From the NCBI GenBank assembly GCA_921293015.1, contig OV121085.1, positions 15,959,731 to 16,023,730 on the forward strand: a stretch of DNA of 64,000 bases. The letters are read 5' to 3'. The first letter of the stretch is position 1, and every line of letters begins with the position of its first letter. Source of the stretch: Phorcus lineatus (taxonomy: Eukaryota; Mollusca; Gastropoda; Trochida; Trochidae). The notes below the pieces were generated by a model that searched no databases, was not told where the DNA came from, and was given only the letters and a program-made list of their open reading frames with translations. Made by a program: the position numbers and the translations under genes. This document shows positions 26,041-37,616 of the stretch, piece after piece.

Positions 26041-28988
26041 TCAAGTAGTGTGTTGAATGTGGAAGTTAACGTAAGGAGAAAAGATTATCCCGTTTATAAG
26101 AAATCACATGAAATCCCTCAAAGAACATATATCTGAAAAAGATGAAGTCATTAAAACTCTCACTGAGAAATAAGTTGAATCCGAAGACCGACGCACTGAA
26201 CTCAGAGCTGAGCTGAAGCTTTGAAAAAATCAAGAAAACGAGACACAGCGTGACTATATGCTCCAAATACAAACTGAACTCTTACGATTGAATTACTCGA
26301 ATGTTTCTAAACTTAAATTTATTGAGACAAAACTGACAACAATATCGTCATCATTGAAGATCGTCTGCCAGAAAACTAAGCAAAACACAATGAATCCATC
26401 AGCGGACCATAACGTTTTGATCTAAGCAGTAACTGAAAATACTGAAGAATGTCCATGAGGAAACTACTTCCGTGGACTTAACAGAGAGAACCAAGAAAGC
26501 TCTGGAACCAGCGGCTGGAGACCCATCATCAACAAGAAGGTAACATAACATCGAGACTACCAAAAAAGCAGCAACAAGTCGATCTTATGGTATTTAGACC
26601 TCACTGGACGCAGATAAAATGATGACTTCGTGTACGACAGCGCTAAGGAAACAGAGTCATGGGAACAAGATTCTTCCAGGAGAAGTGAACCCGTCAACAC
26701 TAAGACAACGTCTACTCAGGAAAAGCCTCTGAAATCTCATCCGATAAGATCACTTGGTAAGAAGATTGGCAGGTTTTCTTAGAATAGAAATCGTCAATAT
26801 TAGTTTCACCACCATTAAGAAAATATTTGTTAGCAAGTGTTTATGTTTAATCATGTTTCTCTCATTATTAACTTGGAAAGTGCGTAACATTTTATATTGA
26901 ACACACAATATAACCGAAATCCTTTCTAAACCAGTTGACATTGTTGGCATACAAGAAATAATCACAGGATAATGCTCATTACTCATTAGCGTGAACAAAC
27001 GACATGTGACTGCATACAACTGTGTTAATAACAGCAATTATTCATGTTGCTGTGCTGATGGCGATTCTATTTTATAATGATAGTGCAGAGAGCTTGCCAA
27101 ATCAATTTTAACTATAGTTTTGTAATGCTTTCACAAACAGGTTATTATGATACCAATGTTTTCTGCTGTCGTCCCCCATCTACAAATGTATACTTGGTGC
27201 TTATTGCCAAGCTCTTGCCGAAATCAAAGACTTATAGGAACAACTCATATAACCAGGAACAACTTTATTCTTGGATGTAAGTGAACAAAATCTTTCAATG
27301 AGAGAAAAACTAGTATCTCAATTCTTTTGTGATACATGTAGGTATCTTTTGCACACATTGGGATTGCTCAGTGAGCCATTTCCAGGCTCTACTTGTCGGT
27401 CTAAAAGCTCATCACATCACTTACTGAATAACTTCAATTTCTAAATCAAAATTAAATCCTCATTTAAAACTTATTTGATACTGATGGATATCCACTACGA
27501 CAATTGCTTGCTGACGGGAAACCAACAAATGTCTCGTCACAAGTACGATGTGGTTATGATAAGGATAAAACGGAATTCCGACGGGTTCTGCGTAAAGCAA
27601 AACGTTCAGCCAAACGGAAATTGAGTCCTGCAAGAAATTCAAACATCAGCCGTCAATAGAATCAAGGCCTTCAATAGAATTTGGCATGATGGACTTTTGT
27701 ACAAACTGTATGACCTAGGAATACAAGGGCATGTTTTGTATTTACTTCACCATTGTTAAACCATCAGTATAGCTTTTGTTTCCTGCGGCGGTGAACATTC
27801 AGATTTGTATGACGTCCATCAAGGTGTTGGACAGGGCAGACTTATCTCAGCATGCTTCTTTTATCAATTAATGATCTCATAATCTTACTCAGATAACCAA
27901 ACTGCGGTTTACAAGTATGTGAAATGGATATTGCCACTGTTCCGTTAGCTGATGATGCTAGGCTTTTCAGTACCTCATCATCCGGCTTACAATCTTTACA
28001 AGAAGTTGTTCATGAATAGGCTTTGAAATGGCGTCTGACATACACTCCATCAAACAGAACAATTTTATTTTTCCAAAAAAAGCATAAACATGTTTTAAGG
28101 ATCTAAATATTCCGAAATCTACCTCCGCTGTTTATGCTAGCGTTCTCCTAATAAGTATTCTCTCTTGTAAAGAAGTCGTAGATAAGTACTGACAAAAAGC
28201 ACGACAAGGAGTCAATTCATTTCGATTACGGAATAAACAGCACCGATCTTCACACTTCTGTAAATGTCAAGATATGGTTGCGAAGAATTTTACCAACAAT
28301 TCTAGATGGCTGTGTGTTGCTGCAAAAAATAATGATGAATGTGTTGATTTTCTTGGGGGATCACTAAGATTTTTTGCATGTACTGTACAAGGACTAGACA
28401 AACGCTCATCCTGACATTGACAATACCTAATATTGGTCTCTGGACCCTTCATGGATATATTGACAAATGTAAATTATTATACCCAAGACACCTTCGTAAT
28501 CTTACATGTAGCACTACTGCAAAGAGTATATTGTGTGCCTCTGCTATACAACCTGCTTTATCGAGTGCTGTTACAACAAATCTAATGGAAGTCGCTATAA
28601 ACTACAAATTGGAAAGATACATCTTATGTTTAGTATGGAATGTTATTCAAAGTGCAAATGGAGATAGATGGTCTTTGACACAAATCAGGGATATGAAGAG
28701 CAGTTATGACTCAACAAGGTTCCCATAAATGCTGGCATGTGTCATTACAGAAAAGTACAGTGTAACCAAGATTATCATGAATTATGGCATAAAATATCTC
28801 TTTATCCTCGACACTTGCAAACTTGCAATTTTGTATTGACAGCATCCCGTGATGTTATTTCAAATGCATGTTCACTCCGTGAAAAACATGCTAATGATTA
28901 TGACTGTCATGTATTGTTACATTGTGAGAAACTTCTGCACAGCAGAAACCGATTTTTCTCTAGCCTAATTTATCTTTTTGATGTCTAA
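26041..28988 (+). pseudogene. Degenerate non-LTR retrotransposon (LINE), copy A
   Basis: Fragments lie in the expected order. 26095-26430 reads, with stops, as a charged coiled-coil-like ORF1 segment (HISEKDEVIKTLTEK, then QRDYMLQIQTELLRLN). Around 26931-26957 an endonuclease-like piece reads PVDIVGIQE. Around 27660 reverse transcriptase sequence reads AFNRIWHDGLLYKLYDLGI, then DVHQGVGQG. The catalytic box reads LADDARLF at about 27945-27968. The far C-terminus at 28737-28988 contains DCHVLLHCEKLLHSRNRFF, like the Cys/His tail of Jockey/I/CR1-type proteins. The first catalytic Asp (normally AFD) is Asn, and there are many stops and frameshifts. About 310 bp of the endonuclease region present in copy B is deleted here. 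The ORF1 assignment is the weakest part. Confidence 0.82.
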
Positions 28989-30565
28989 ACATATGTCAAA
29001 TTTGAAATGTTGGACGAAGATGACATGTTGTCATTTCTGTTTAAAGGTGATAGTCACCCTATTGAATGTTTTGAGGTCCAAACCTGGACTAACATCATCA
29101 TTGCATTTGTAGTCTCTTTGAATTCAGTCTGACAGCCTTTGCTACTCTGATAAACGTAAAATCCATTAGATTCAAATAACTTCGATTGATTTGTGTAGAC
29201 ATGTATCTCTATTGTTTTACTCGATTAATTAAGTTGCTCGTTTGAAATCGTGTTAATCTTCGGAATAACATCACTCTCAGTTCAATTTATCATTACATAG
29301 TTTTGTCATCTTGAAAAGATAATCTCTAGAAACGCTGCTAAAGAATGTTTACTTGCACTTGAAAACATAATTTCTGAGGTCATATCAAAGAGGGACTTGA
29401 AAACAACCTCTTGATAAAACTTGACGCCATAATCCATAAATGTTTTTTGTTCTGGAGTGTATTATGCGGTGTCCAAGTACATTTGCAGAGAAAAAGGTTA
29501 TTATTATATCACAGATAACTTTTGAATGTCGTTTGGGAATAATAAAAAATAAAATATGCGGCTTAATAAAGATCTAATATCTGCAAATATAGGCAGAGAC
29601 TGATCAGCAAGTGTCATAGCTACCCTTTATTTCTGTCAAATTAAACCAAGCTGTTATATTACCTGAAATTATATCTTTGTTTTTATTAACTTTTTTTATA
29701 TACAATTAAAAACATTTTTAATGCTTTTAAATCTTAATCTTACAGATTTTTCCAATTAAACTTTCCTTCACAAATATGTATATATGATCCGGAATTTGTA
29801 TTATGATTAATAAAGCTACCTTAAAATGATTCAAGAACAAACTTCAGCAACGTAATGTCACAAGGTGGAATTGTCGATTAATTTAACGAATGTTATTGGA
29901 AAAGCTCCCTGGGCAATATATTCAGACATTTGTAACAAGGTGATATTCAGCCAGCAGCTCGGGGAAGCAATATCGGGTCAATTGTTGTCAGGTCAATTTT
30001 GTAAATGACCCCCTTGAAACAATGACATTCAGAAATAGTTATAACTTCACAAATAACCCCTGGGAATTCTCATCAAGAAAATGCTAAGAACGAAAGTCAA
30101 CTTGAATCAACATTCAACAACTTGTAGCCTAACAAGGTTAAATTGAGAATGATTGCCACGGATGTTATTAGAAAACCCGATATTCCAATATCGCTGTTTG
30201 TATAATATTCAGTCAGATTTCGAGGATACACTCGAACAAAGAAATTTCAAACAGATAAGTCTTGTCAGTGCGACATCTGAACAACCCCACCCCATTAGAA
30301 ACATTGATAGTCTGTTGCATTTGGCGCCTCGTCCTCAGGTCACCAAGAGCTTAATATTCCAATCATCTTGACAATTCATCCCTGAGAAATTCAATCAGAA
30401 GTCTTGAGCCTTGGTACACTGAATAACCTTGTGACAAGACTTCATACAGGGAGCTGGGGAAAAGTTTTTGGAAACGTTAAGTTCAAAAACAGACATTTGT
30501 AGACAATGCTAAAGAGCTTGAATTGAAATTTGAAAAGAAACCTTACCGCCGATTGACGATTAACA
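28989..30565. other. Noncoding stretch, no gene seen
   Basis: AT-rich sequence beyond the LINE remnant. Short pieces near 29905-29975 and 30140-30165 (GGATGTTATTAGAAA) resemble sequence near 19760-19840 and look like diverged interspersed repeats. No gene was recognised. Confidence 0.5.
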
Positions 30566-30960
30566 CGCTCGTTTGCATACCCTCCCTTCAGAGGAAGTTC
30601 CGTCAAAAAATCAAACACTAAACTCTGTTCAAATACAAGCATTTAGTCGGGCTGTCGGGATATGTCGGGATATTCCTCTAGCAACAATTAATATCAAAAA
30701 AAAATTGCTGCCAATGAAAACACTTCTTTAATGGAAGGCTTGCTTATTTCCACCGACGAAGATGCAGTAGTTTTCTCTCTAAAGGATCTAGTTTTTACAA
30801 AGTTTACGCAACTGACCAAGTCTTTGCAAATGATGTTCAAATCGGAGTCACCGATTGCAAAACTAACTTTGATTGCATCCAATCAGGGTTTTCCTACTCG
30901 CCACAGAAAATTATCGTAATGTAGGAGTTACTACCTGATTAAATTAGGTGAACCTGTGAT
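30566..30960. repeat. Diverged copy of the second MITE-like family
   Basis: The right 110 bp match 48735-48850 (shared core TTGCATCCAATCAGG and flanks). The left end (TTCAGAGGAAGTTCCGTCA) resembles the left end of the 48421 copy (ACAGAGGTAGCTCCATCGA), and the right end read in reverse has GGTAGTAACTCCT. Inverted ends are therefore present but worn. There is no coding capacity. Confidence 0.6.
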
Positions 30961-31100
30961 CCATAAAAACTTAAGGGCCATAGCCTAAAAACGTTTATTC
31001 TCCTTTTCCAAAAGCAAAAACCCTAGAAATCCAATGCTGATGAGCATAACACTAATTAGGATATTGCAACTCACATGGTGACCTCCTGGCCTTTTATACA
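30961..31100 (+). repeat. Worn copy of an interspersed repeat also at 41.9-43.8 kb
   Basis: CTCCTTTTCCAAAAGCAAAA followed by CCCTAGAAATCC resembles the core at 43708-43750 (CTTCTCCAGAAGCAAGAAGC, then CTAGAAAGC). It keeps only patchy similarity outside that core. The family was not identified. Confidence 0.45.
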
Positions 31101-32133
31101 ATAATCCTTGCTCAGGTCAGATAATTCCAAAATAAGAAACTACATATCAATGTGAATTGGTTAACAATGGACAAACTTGTACGACAGTGGAGTTTACTTA
31201 CAATAGGGAGAAACTGCCATCCACACGCAGAATTTGTAGTTACATGTTAGACCCCTTCATCAGACTGGGTAGAGTTTACTGTTTTAGGGGCGTTTTTATT
31301 GTCGTTAAGGTTTCCAATTATTTTTCATAAATATAAATAACAGAAATCTAGACGAAATAAACATTCAGCCTTTTAGATGTTATTTGTGTCATTTAGAGAC
31401 ATATCATAATGTAATATCATTGTTTCTTTTCTTTCAATTTTTCCATGATGTAGCTATCATGTATATCATAAGGTATGTGTTCAAGATGTCATTACTTCCA
31501 GGAAGTCACTGTGATAGTCATGTTTTCACTGAAACCTCAGAGCAAAGTTCCTTTTTCGTTTTCACCCTCAAAAGTTACAAAATGAATGATGTTTGATGAT
31601 TATCAAATTTGACGTAAATATCTTGTATGTTTGGGAGATATGCTCCAAAGAAAATGTCTTCTTCATTTAGTCGCTGTTTTAGTAAAGGTTTCATGGAAAC
31701 CGCAAAAAAATAAAATTTATTTGCAGAACTTGCCCTCAAATGACACATCTGAGGATCATGTAATTACCCTTATAAAGCAATTCTCGGAATTACGGTTGAT
31801 ATGTGTATTACGTTGATATGTGTATTACGTTTGGTGAAGCTAGCAGTGAGTGATATTATACTCCGCACTAAACGCTATAAGGCTGGAGTATAATTAATCC
31901 TAGATATCCTGATGAGCTACAGAGCCCAATATTTATATAATAAGTAGGACGCTCATAAGTTATCCGACTTGTTTGACTGTAAAAGGCATCTATCATTTTA
32001 TTGAGGGGTTTAGTGAGTTTACGTTTAACGTGTGTTCAACAATATTTCAATTATTAACACGAGTATGAAATTAATCCAAAAGTGGATAGATCAGGGAGAA
32101 AGGATCAAAAGGGTTAGGGCGGAGACGGAAAGA
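31101..32133. other. Noncoding stretch, no gene seen
   Basis: No gene. 32005-32062 (GTGAGTTTACGTTTAACGTG, then CAACAATATTTCAATTATTA) looks like a worn SINE 3' tail on the minus strand. A 17-bp direct repeat (GATATGTGTATTACGTT) sits in tandem near 31798-31831. Confidence 0.5.
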
Positions 32134-32236
32134 GGTGAGGTCAGGTGATATGGGGTTAAATATGGCTGCTAGTATTATTGCAGGTAGAAAGCCCGCAACA
32201 CCAATGTAAAACCTGCGAGCATCGACTGGAAGCAGG
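32134..32236 (-). repeat. Internally deleted SINE fragment
   Basis: GAGGTGAGGTCAGGTGATAT leads into GGGGTTAAA and then the body GCTGCTAGTATTATTGCAGG and AGAAAGCCCGCAACACCA. The piece of the tail between them, present in the other copies, is missing, and the tRNA head is absent. Confidence 0.75.
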
Positions 32237-33232
32237 TTTAGAATAAACAGCAGGGTGCCGGTGAGATGTATAACTACCTTTTTCAAAAGTTATTCCGGAA
32301 TCTGCATTACTCAGGTGTAAAATGAAATCAGATTAAACGAAATTGGGTGCAACGGTCCATATGAAGGTTACCTAGAGTTTTGAAAGCAGCTTAAGTAAGT
32401 ATAATCGATTTATGTCTGCATAATACCCAAGTGTCGAGTGTCATCAAATTGTGAGTAAATGGATGTACTCGTTCATGAGCTATCACGTTAGCTTTATAAG
32501 TAATCACGTTTGCAAAGGTTTAACAAATGGTCATACTGCCCTGAGGACCCTCAAATTTACCACAAGGTCACCTTAATCAGTGACCGACGTCTGCGTAGAC
32601 TGTGTGTAAAATACCATGAGAAACAAGATTCAGAAAACCGGTCAAAGTGCCTTGGTTATAGTGAAATTAATGGCGAAGTGTTCATATTTGTCTGGTTTCG
32701 TTTGTCATTAAATTTGTTTCAATGCAACAGTTCATGAGATATCGCGGTACCAATAATCAGTGTCGATGGAAAAGGGTCAATAATCAAGTCTGCAAGTCAA
32801 AAACCAAGAAAGTTCCGGTTTTCTTGAACTAAGTTATGAACTGAGTCTCTGTTCTAAGTTCTGATTCCGAAACGAACATCTTTTTCCAAGCGGGTAGCTA
32901 AACCTAACAAACAGGAAAAGTTGAAAACCCCCAAAAGGCAAATTTATAAATGATTCATGGTTTAAACATAGTTTAAAAGGTGACATTCACATTGTCGCCT
33001 TGAAAGGATATCACGTAAGAAAAGGTTATAGAAAAGGTTATAGATTCACAAGTTTCTTAATTAAGTTTCATCTCCAACTATTCTTCATCTCCACCCTATT
33101 AAGCATTTGAAACCACCTTTAAGAGGTCTAATGTTTTTTAAAATGTAGCTTTTTTTATATGTGGGAACATTATCAAACGAAATTTTAAACAACCAACAAC
33201 CTCGCTTAAGCATATTGATTGTCATAGTAACT
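32237..33232. other. Noncoding stretch, no gene seen
   Basis: Short frames only, with no recognised motif, repeat end or RNA gene. A tandem duplication of AGAAAAGGTTATAG lies near 33018-33044. Confidence 0.5.
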
Positions 33233-33414
33233 GTGCATACCCTTATTGAGCATGACCATGTCATAGTTTACGTGCATACCCTTATTGAGCATGACCATGT
33301 CGTAGTTTACGTGCATACCCTTATTGAGCATGACCATGTCATAGTTTACGTTCATAACCTTGTTGAGCATGACCATGTCATAGTTTACGTTCATAACCTT
33401 GTTGAGCATGACCA
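33233..33414. repeat. 39-bp minisatellite, 4.7 units, open on both strands
   Basis: Units start at 33233, 33272, 33311, 33350 and 33389 (the last is partial, 26 bp). The first three read GTGCATACCCTTATTGAGCA and continue TGACCATGTCATAGTTTAC, with one substitution in unit 2. The last two share GTTCATAACCTTGTTGAGCA. Because 39 is a multiple of three, the array stays open in one frame on each strand, giving 13-residue repeats (VHTLIEHDHVIVY on plus, within a 115-codon frame at 33161-33508; MVMLNKGMHVNYD on minus). No known protein was recognised, and the open frames are what the arithmetic of the repeat predicts. Confidence 0.95.
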
Positions 33415-35039
33415 ATCTTCACACAAGGAAAAACGAAACAAGTTTAAACACAACATTTATTCAATACAACATGATACCCTACACTTAACAAGAAAACAAA
33501 TAAAATAACTTACAATGGCATGCCATAAGTACAAATTCAAAATCAATTACAATTACTTAAACACGTCATTGAGGTTGCCCGGCACATCAAGTCATTCATC
33601 CAAAGGTCTCAATTACTTCGTTCAGTTTATCATCACCGGTTCATACATAGGTTGCCTCACCAACAAGATTACTAAATAGCTCACTGTTGTAGCTTTACCA
33701 TCCTAAGAACCATACACATTCATTTGATTAGTATACTTTACTTTCCGGCAAAAAAGTATCATTTTTACCAAATTACAGCAAAATTACTACATTCACAAAA
33801 AGTCTCATAAAAGGTCATTTAGAACACTGACATTTCAGCCGCATATTTCAAAAGATGAAAATTTGATAAGATACTAATCATCTCAACTTTACAGTTACAA
33901 AGTACATTTTTCATTATGACAAACACAAGACAACATAACATAAGAATACTCACATAACTGCACCCCATGACTCAGCTGTACACTAACTCAGTCACCTTTA
34001 TATGGGCTCTCCATGCCTCGCACTCACATGCTTATCATACAGGGTAAGGTGTTTGCCTGCTCTCACCTAAATTCTAGGTTCTGTTTGAGAAGCACAAGTA
34101 ATACATTAAATGAACCAACCTGACACGAAGTGAGTAAGTGAGTAGGGTTTTAAGTGTCCGCAACATTTCAGCTTTCAAAATACGAATAGACAGTAAAGGG
34201 AGAAAATACGGTTGTATATATCGATCATTCATTTTATATGTTTGATGCATGTCAACATGGAGGGGTGAATGGGGTACGGTGATTTGTGGTTTAAAGGCAC
34301 AGTTCCTTATACCAATTTTCAATAAGCTAGGTCTTACGGGGTTTTTTTACTTCTTGTCAGAACAACTTGTACGGAAGGACGGAAGGACGGAGGTTATTTA
34401 TATATAGCCCGCAAACTTAGGGGGGAATAACAAAACAACTTTATCTGTAGCTCTCAATTATTATCACGAAGTTTTCGTGGGGATAGAGAAATTACCTCCG
34501 TCTGTCCATCCGTCCATGCTTGAGGGTTGTTCCCTTTCAGTACCAGAACTCTAAAACCATAAGGCCTTGTTCATTGAAACTTGGTGTATGGAACGATCAA
34601 CAAGTATAATTATTGGTGTTTTCAACTTCTCCAATCCTTTTTTTTTCATGGAAACAACTTTTGAGAGCTAAAAAACATAAACATTAACCTAATTCGCTGA
34701 AACTTGGTAAGTTGAACAATCGTCATGTTTTGTAGTACCTTTAGGATTTTCTGTTACTTGTGCTTGTTTCTATGGAATCACTTGTTAAAGTAATGTTTCA
34801 AGGCAGAACCTTACAACCTTAACTCTGGGCTTTACGAAACATGAAGATATACGAATAAGATTTATTTCGGATAATTTCTTATCAAAACCACCATTGAAAG
34901 CATTTATATCAATTGTGACTTCTAGATATACTTCAACTATTATAAATCTAGCTGTGTACCTTAAGTATGCTCAAGAGCGCCGTGATGAAATGTTGAAATG
35001 CAGATCTATATCAAACTAATTTGTATTGCATATTATGCA
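33415..35039. other. Noncoding stretch with small repeat traces
   Basis: 34125-34190 resembles a worn SINE tail (GTGAGTAAGTGAGTAGGGTT). 34371-34393 is a short GGACGGAA tandem, and 34500-34518 has a CCGTCTGTCCATCCGTCC stretch like those near 20082 and 43531. No gene was recognised. Confidence 0.5.
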
Positions 35040-35133
35040 ATAATTACTAATATGAATATTATAAAAATGTAACTCTCCTGTATATGGGCCGGAGGCCTTG
35101 AATACAATAAACGTTGTCTTGTCTTGTCTTGCT
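35040..35133 (+). repeat. 3' end of a non-LTR retrotransposon
   Basis: TATATGGGCCGGAGGCCTTG followed by AATACAATAAACG ends in three tandem TTGTC units (from about 35115). This layout, a short conserved 3' end with a small tandem tail, is typical of CR1-like LINE 3' termini. Only the tail is present, consistent with a 5'-truncated insertion. Confidence 0.6.
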
Positions 35134-35143
35134 TAACGAAATA

Positions 35144-35449
35144 CATCCTGCTAAATCAGCGTATATGAATCCGCTCAGCTCCTTCCTAATGCTTTCTAAT
35201 CTCTTTTGGGTCAAATACCTCGTATGGCTTGATCGGCTTCATATTCAGGGCTAAGTTCACCTGGTAATTTTTAGCCAATGAAATGTCATTATACAAGGAG
35301 CTTGAGGCTACTATCTAGGAACTCAACGGATTTTTCCATCCGGGTTGTGTCGCTGTTGCTGGTTAGATAATTAGTGATACGAGGCATTTTGCTTGAAATA
35401 GTAATAAGAAGGAGCTGAGCTGATTTATATACGCTGATTTAGCAGGATG
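35144..35449. repeat. MITE-like element with 42-bp terminal inverted repeats
   Basis: This is the best-preserved copy of the family. The left end begins CATCCTGCTAAATCAGCGTA and the right end, read in reverse, gives the same 20 bases. Similarity continues through CTCAGCTCCTTC, about 42 bp with two mismatches. Length is 306 bp with no coding capacity. The interior carries CAATGAAATGTCATT and TCCATCCGGGTTGTG. No clear target duplication was seen. Confidence 0.88.
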
Positions 35450-35570
35450 ACGAGTATATTGTTTGGATGAATTCATAACCAATTGACTGCTTAAATGAGT
35501 TTTCAACTAAAATATGATTTATTAAGGGTTTATAAAAGAATACAACATCGTAATTATTATTTGATATACT

Positions 35571-35814
35571 ACACGGGAATGGGATAGCACAGTTGTTGGC
35601 GCCTTCGGTTTCGGACCATGTGTTAGAATTCCGCTAGGAGCTCGGCGACTTTGTCAATTGAGAACTGTTCTACATGCAGTACGGTTTTGATGCAATGCAA
35701 CATTGAACTTCAGGGCAGCACCACCCATTGTTTTCTTGTTTCAGCCGATGCTCGCAGGTTTCATGAAATACTTTTGAAAGTGGCGGTAAATCCCAAATCA
35801 CCTCACCTCACATA
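35571..35814 (+). repeat. tRNA-derived SINE, diverged
   Basis: The tRNA-like head GGGATAGCACAGTTGTTGGC aligns with the intact head at 40324. Body sequence CCGATGCTCGCAGGTTTCAT and tail GGCGGTAAATCCC lead to CACCTCACCTCAC. A stretch of the body (CCGCAATGCATAGCC to the AGCCGCGAT region) is deleted. ATATACT occurs at 35564-35570 and 35815-35821, a likely 7-bp target duplication. Confidence 0.85.
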
Positions 35815-35821
35815 ATATACT

Positions 35822-36247
35822 TCATACTTCATACTTTAGCCACTTGGCGGAGATACAGCCGACTCTGCTTTTTTTTTTTGTATTTGGGGGGTTTAACTAA
35901 GTTTGCACACGTATCTCTGACCCTTCAGAGGGATAAGCTCACCTGTTAAACACTGTTAGTGCAATTTGCTATTGGAACGTTTGAAATCTTAAAACAAATC
36001 AAGGCAGTGAATGTATATTCCTATGCATTTAAATATAACCACTTTTAACAATATTGCAGTAAGGCATACGGTGGACATAATAATAAATTTAATAAAACGT
36101 TATCTTACACGTTTCAAGACGGTTGCCATTCTGCATTCAGGAAATACACTTTACATTAAGATTGCCAAAGTTTGCAGACTACAATATCTATTCTGCATAT
36201 TTCGAATGCAGGAAACTTCCATCACACAACGCACTCGCTAAAATCAT
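35822..36247. other. 3' flank of the first receptor gene
   Basis: No gene. On the minus strand an ATTAAA hexamer at about 36087-36092 lies roughly 155 bp past the receptor stop codon and could serve as a polyadenylation signal. The canonical hexamer was not seen nearer. Confidence 0.4.
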
Positions 36248-37573
36248 CTATTTTGGAGCTGACACCATAATTGTGAAATATACAACATTAGTAGCAAAAA
36301 TTGCAAGAAACAACCCTATCATAAAGATTTTATCTACAGCCTGAGACACCTTAAGCCAGCAATTAGATTGGCTTTTGACGATATTTTTTCCATGTCTATC
36401 ATGTCTCTCGTTTTGAATTAACTGCTCACTGCCATGGCCATTTGAAGAAGCCTGTGGCAGTTGCTGAATGTAACTTGTGTTCCGATACTTACTGTCAACA
36501 TCTTGCATGCTTTCATTTTGGGAATTATTATTAAAAGAGGTAGTTGTTGCTTCCTGTCGTCTGATAAGTAAATATCCGAGCCATCTAGGAACCTCATCAT
36601 GCTCTGTGTATGTTGATATCCTCAGAGTGAGAACAGCAAGGGCAACTGAAAGAGTTCCTAGTATCAGAAGAACAGTGAGGTAAATTGTTAGTACAGAAGT
36701 CTGTCTGGAGGTCTTTGGAAGATGGTCACCCAAGAGTGTTAAGAAGACCACAAATGACAGAAGAATAGACATTGATAGACCAACTCTGTCACCCTTGTCC
36801 ATCGGGAGTGCAAAGACGAGAGAGATTAACACTGAAATGCAAATCACAGGCAAGACTAAGTTGATTATGTAAAATGATGGATACCTTTTTAAGTGAAATG
36901 AAACTTCAATTCCTGGGGTGATATAATAATCTTTCATTACGGATTTAAGGGTAACATTGAATATATTCCAGAGACTGTTCGGTGCATCTCGTTCCACGTA
37001 GAGTGTCTCCATTACATTGTAATTACTTAAAACTAGGGTTATATTTACAGTTTCTGGTGACAACATCCAGCTTCCAATAACAATGGCACATGTTTGGGAA
37101 TCGTAAGGAAAAAACGTAATGTCAAGTTCACATTTGGTTTTAAACATATCCCCAGGCATCCATGTTACTTGTCCACTGCTCTGAACTGAACAGATGATAT
37201 TGTCTCCGCCAAGCATGCTTCGTTCCTTCAGTGTGTTAGTTATAGTTATATCTGGAACCCATATTAATTTTTGTTTGTAGTACATTATGCTGACATTGTA
37301 ATCAGAAACATTCCATGACAGTCGTTGGTCTTCCCATCGAACATTTACCCATCCGTTGATGGTAACCGATTGTTCCTTTTCATCGAGGTCGACGAAGGAA
37401 ATGACACCAAACCCACTTTCAACAACCAGAGCCATGTTGTCAGCTGATGAGGGAGGGACACTAGTGTCATATCCATTGAGTTTTTCTGCAATAAGTTTGG
37501 TTCTCGTATCAACATCGAATGTTCTCATCATAGCAAACATTTGCAAAAACACTGCTAGGGCCAGTGCAGCCAT
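36248..37573 (-). CDS. Intronless nicotinic-like Cys-loop receptor subunit (paralogue 1)
   Basis: Predicted subunit of a pentameric ligand-gated channel in the plasma membrane, 441 residues in one uninterrupted frame from the ATG at 37573 to a TAG. A hydrophobic start (residues 2-15) looks like a signal peptide. The extracellular domain has WVPD at 105-108, the Cys loop between C148 and C162 (13 residues between, with FFPYDSQ), and GSW at 167-169 holding the loop B Trp. The loop A Tyr position is Thr and there is no vicinal Cys pair in loop C (about 211-220), so it is not a classical alpha-type subunit. Membrane segments lie near 233-257, 264-284, 293-317 and 413-437. M2 begins GDRVGLSMSILLSF, with Asp at -1' and Leu272 at 9', which points to cation selectivity. 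The 318-411 loop is cytoplasmic. Sites such as NVS and NIT suggest glycosylation. The lengths fit the family. The ligand is unknown. Intronless nAChR-like genes are known in lophotrochozoans. Confidence 0.95.
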   Translation of the reverse strand: MAALALAVFLQMFAMMRTFDVDTRTKLIAEKLNGYDTSVPPSSADNMALVVESGFGVISFVDLDEKEQSVTINGWVNVRWEDQRLSWNVSDYNVSIMYYKQKLIWVPDITITNTLKERSMLGGDNIICSVQSSGQVTWMPGDMFKTKCELDITFFPYDSQTCAIVIGSWMLSPETVNITLVLSNYNVMETLYVERDAPNSLWNIFNVTLKSVMKDYYITPGIEVSFHLKRYPSFYIINLVLPVICISVLISLVFALPMDKGDRVGLSMSILLSFVVFLTLLGDHLPKTSRQTSVLTIYLTVLLILGTLSVALAVLTLRISTYTEHDEVPRWLGYLLIRRQEATTTSFNNNSQNESMQDVDSKYRNTSYIQQLPQASSNGHGSEQLIQNERHDRHGKNIVKSQSNCWLKVSQAVDKIFMIGLFLAIFATNVVYFTIMVSAPK

Positions 37574-37607
37574 TGTGATGATATCTATAAAATGACATGT
37601 TCAATTC

Positions 37608-37616
37608 GTTTATATA
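37608..37616 (-). promoter_or_regulatory. TATA box of receptor paralogue 1
   Basis: On the minus strand, TATATAAAC lies 43 nt before the start codon and is conserved, with its flanks, upstream of paralogue 2. Transcription starting about 30 nt downstream would give a very short leader and would exclude the out-of-frame ATG at 37598. Assignment is by motif, position and conservation only. Confidence 0.6.

Larger units (their letters stand above)
20463..28700. repeat. Duplicated block, copy A, right part
   Basis: It matches 55577 onward with an offset near 35,105 and very few differences. For example, the 147-codon frame at 20723-21166 is identical in protein sequence to 55834-56277. The match still holds where the window ends, so the right boundary of the duplication is not seen. 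Copy A lacks about 310 bp present in B at 62505-62811, and B lacks about 45 bp present in A near 28370-28414. Confidence 0.95.

Noticed and set aside
28378..28988. Two plus-strand frames (116 and 83 codons) as independent genes
   Set aside because: They lie in order after the reverse transcriptase remnant, and the second carries the Cys/His-type LINE C-terminus, so they belong to the dead LINE.
33233..33414. CRISPR-like array
   Set aside because: Units are head-to-tail with no spacers, in animal DNA. The spaced motifs at 38271 have similar, unselected AT-rich gaps and degenerate repeats, so they were rejected for the same reason.
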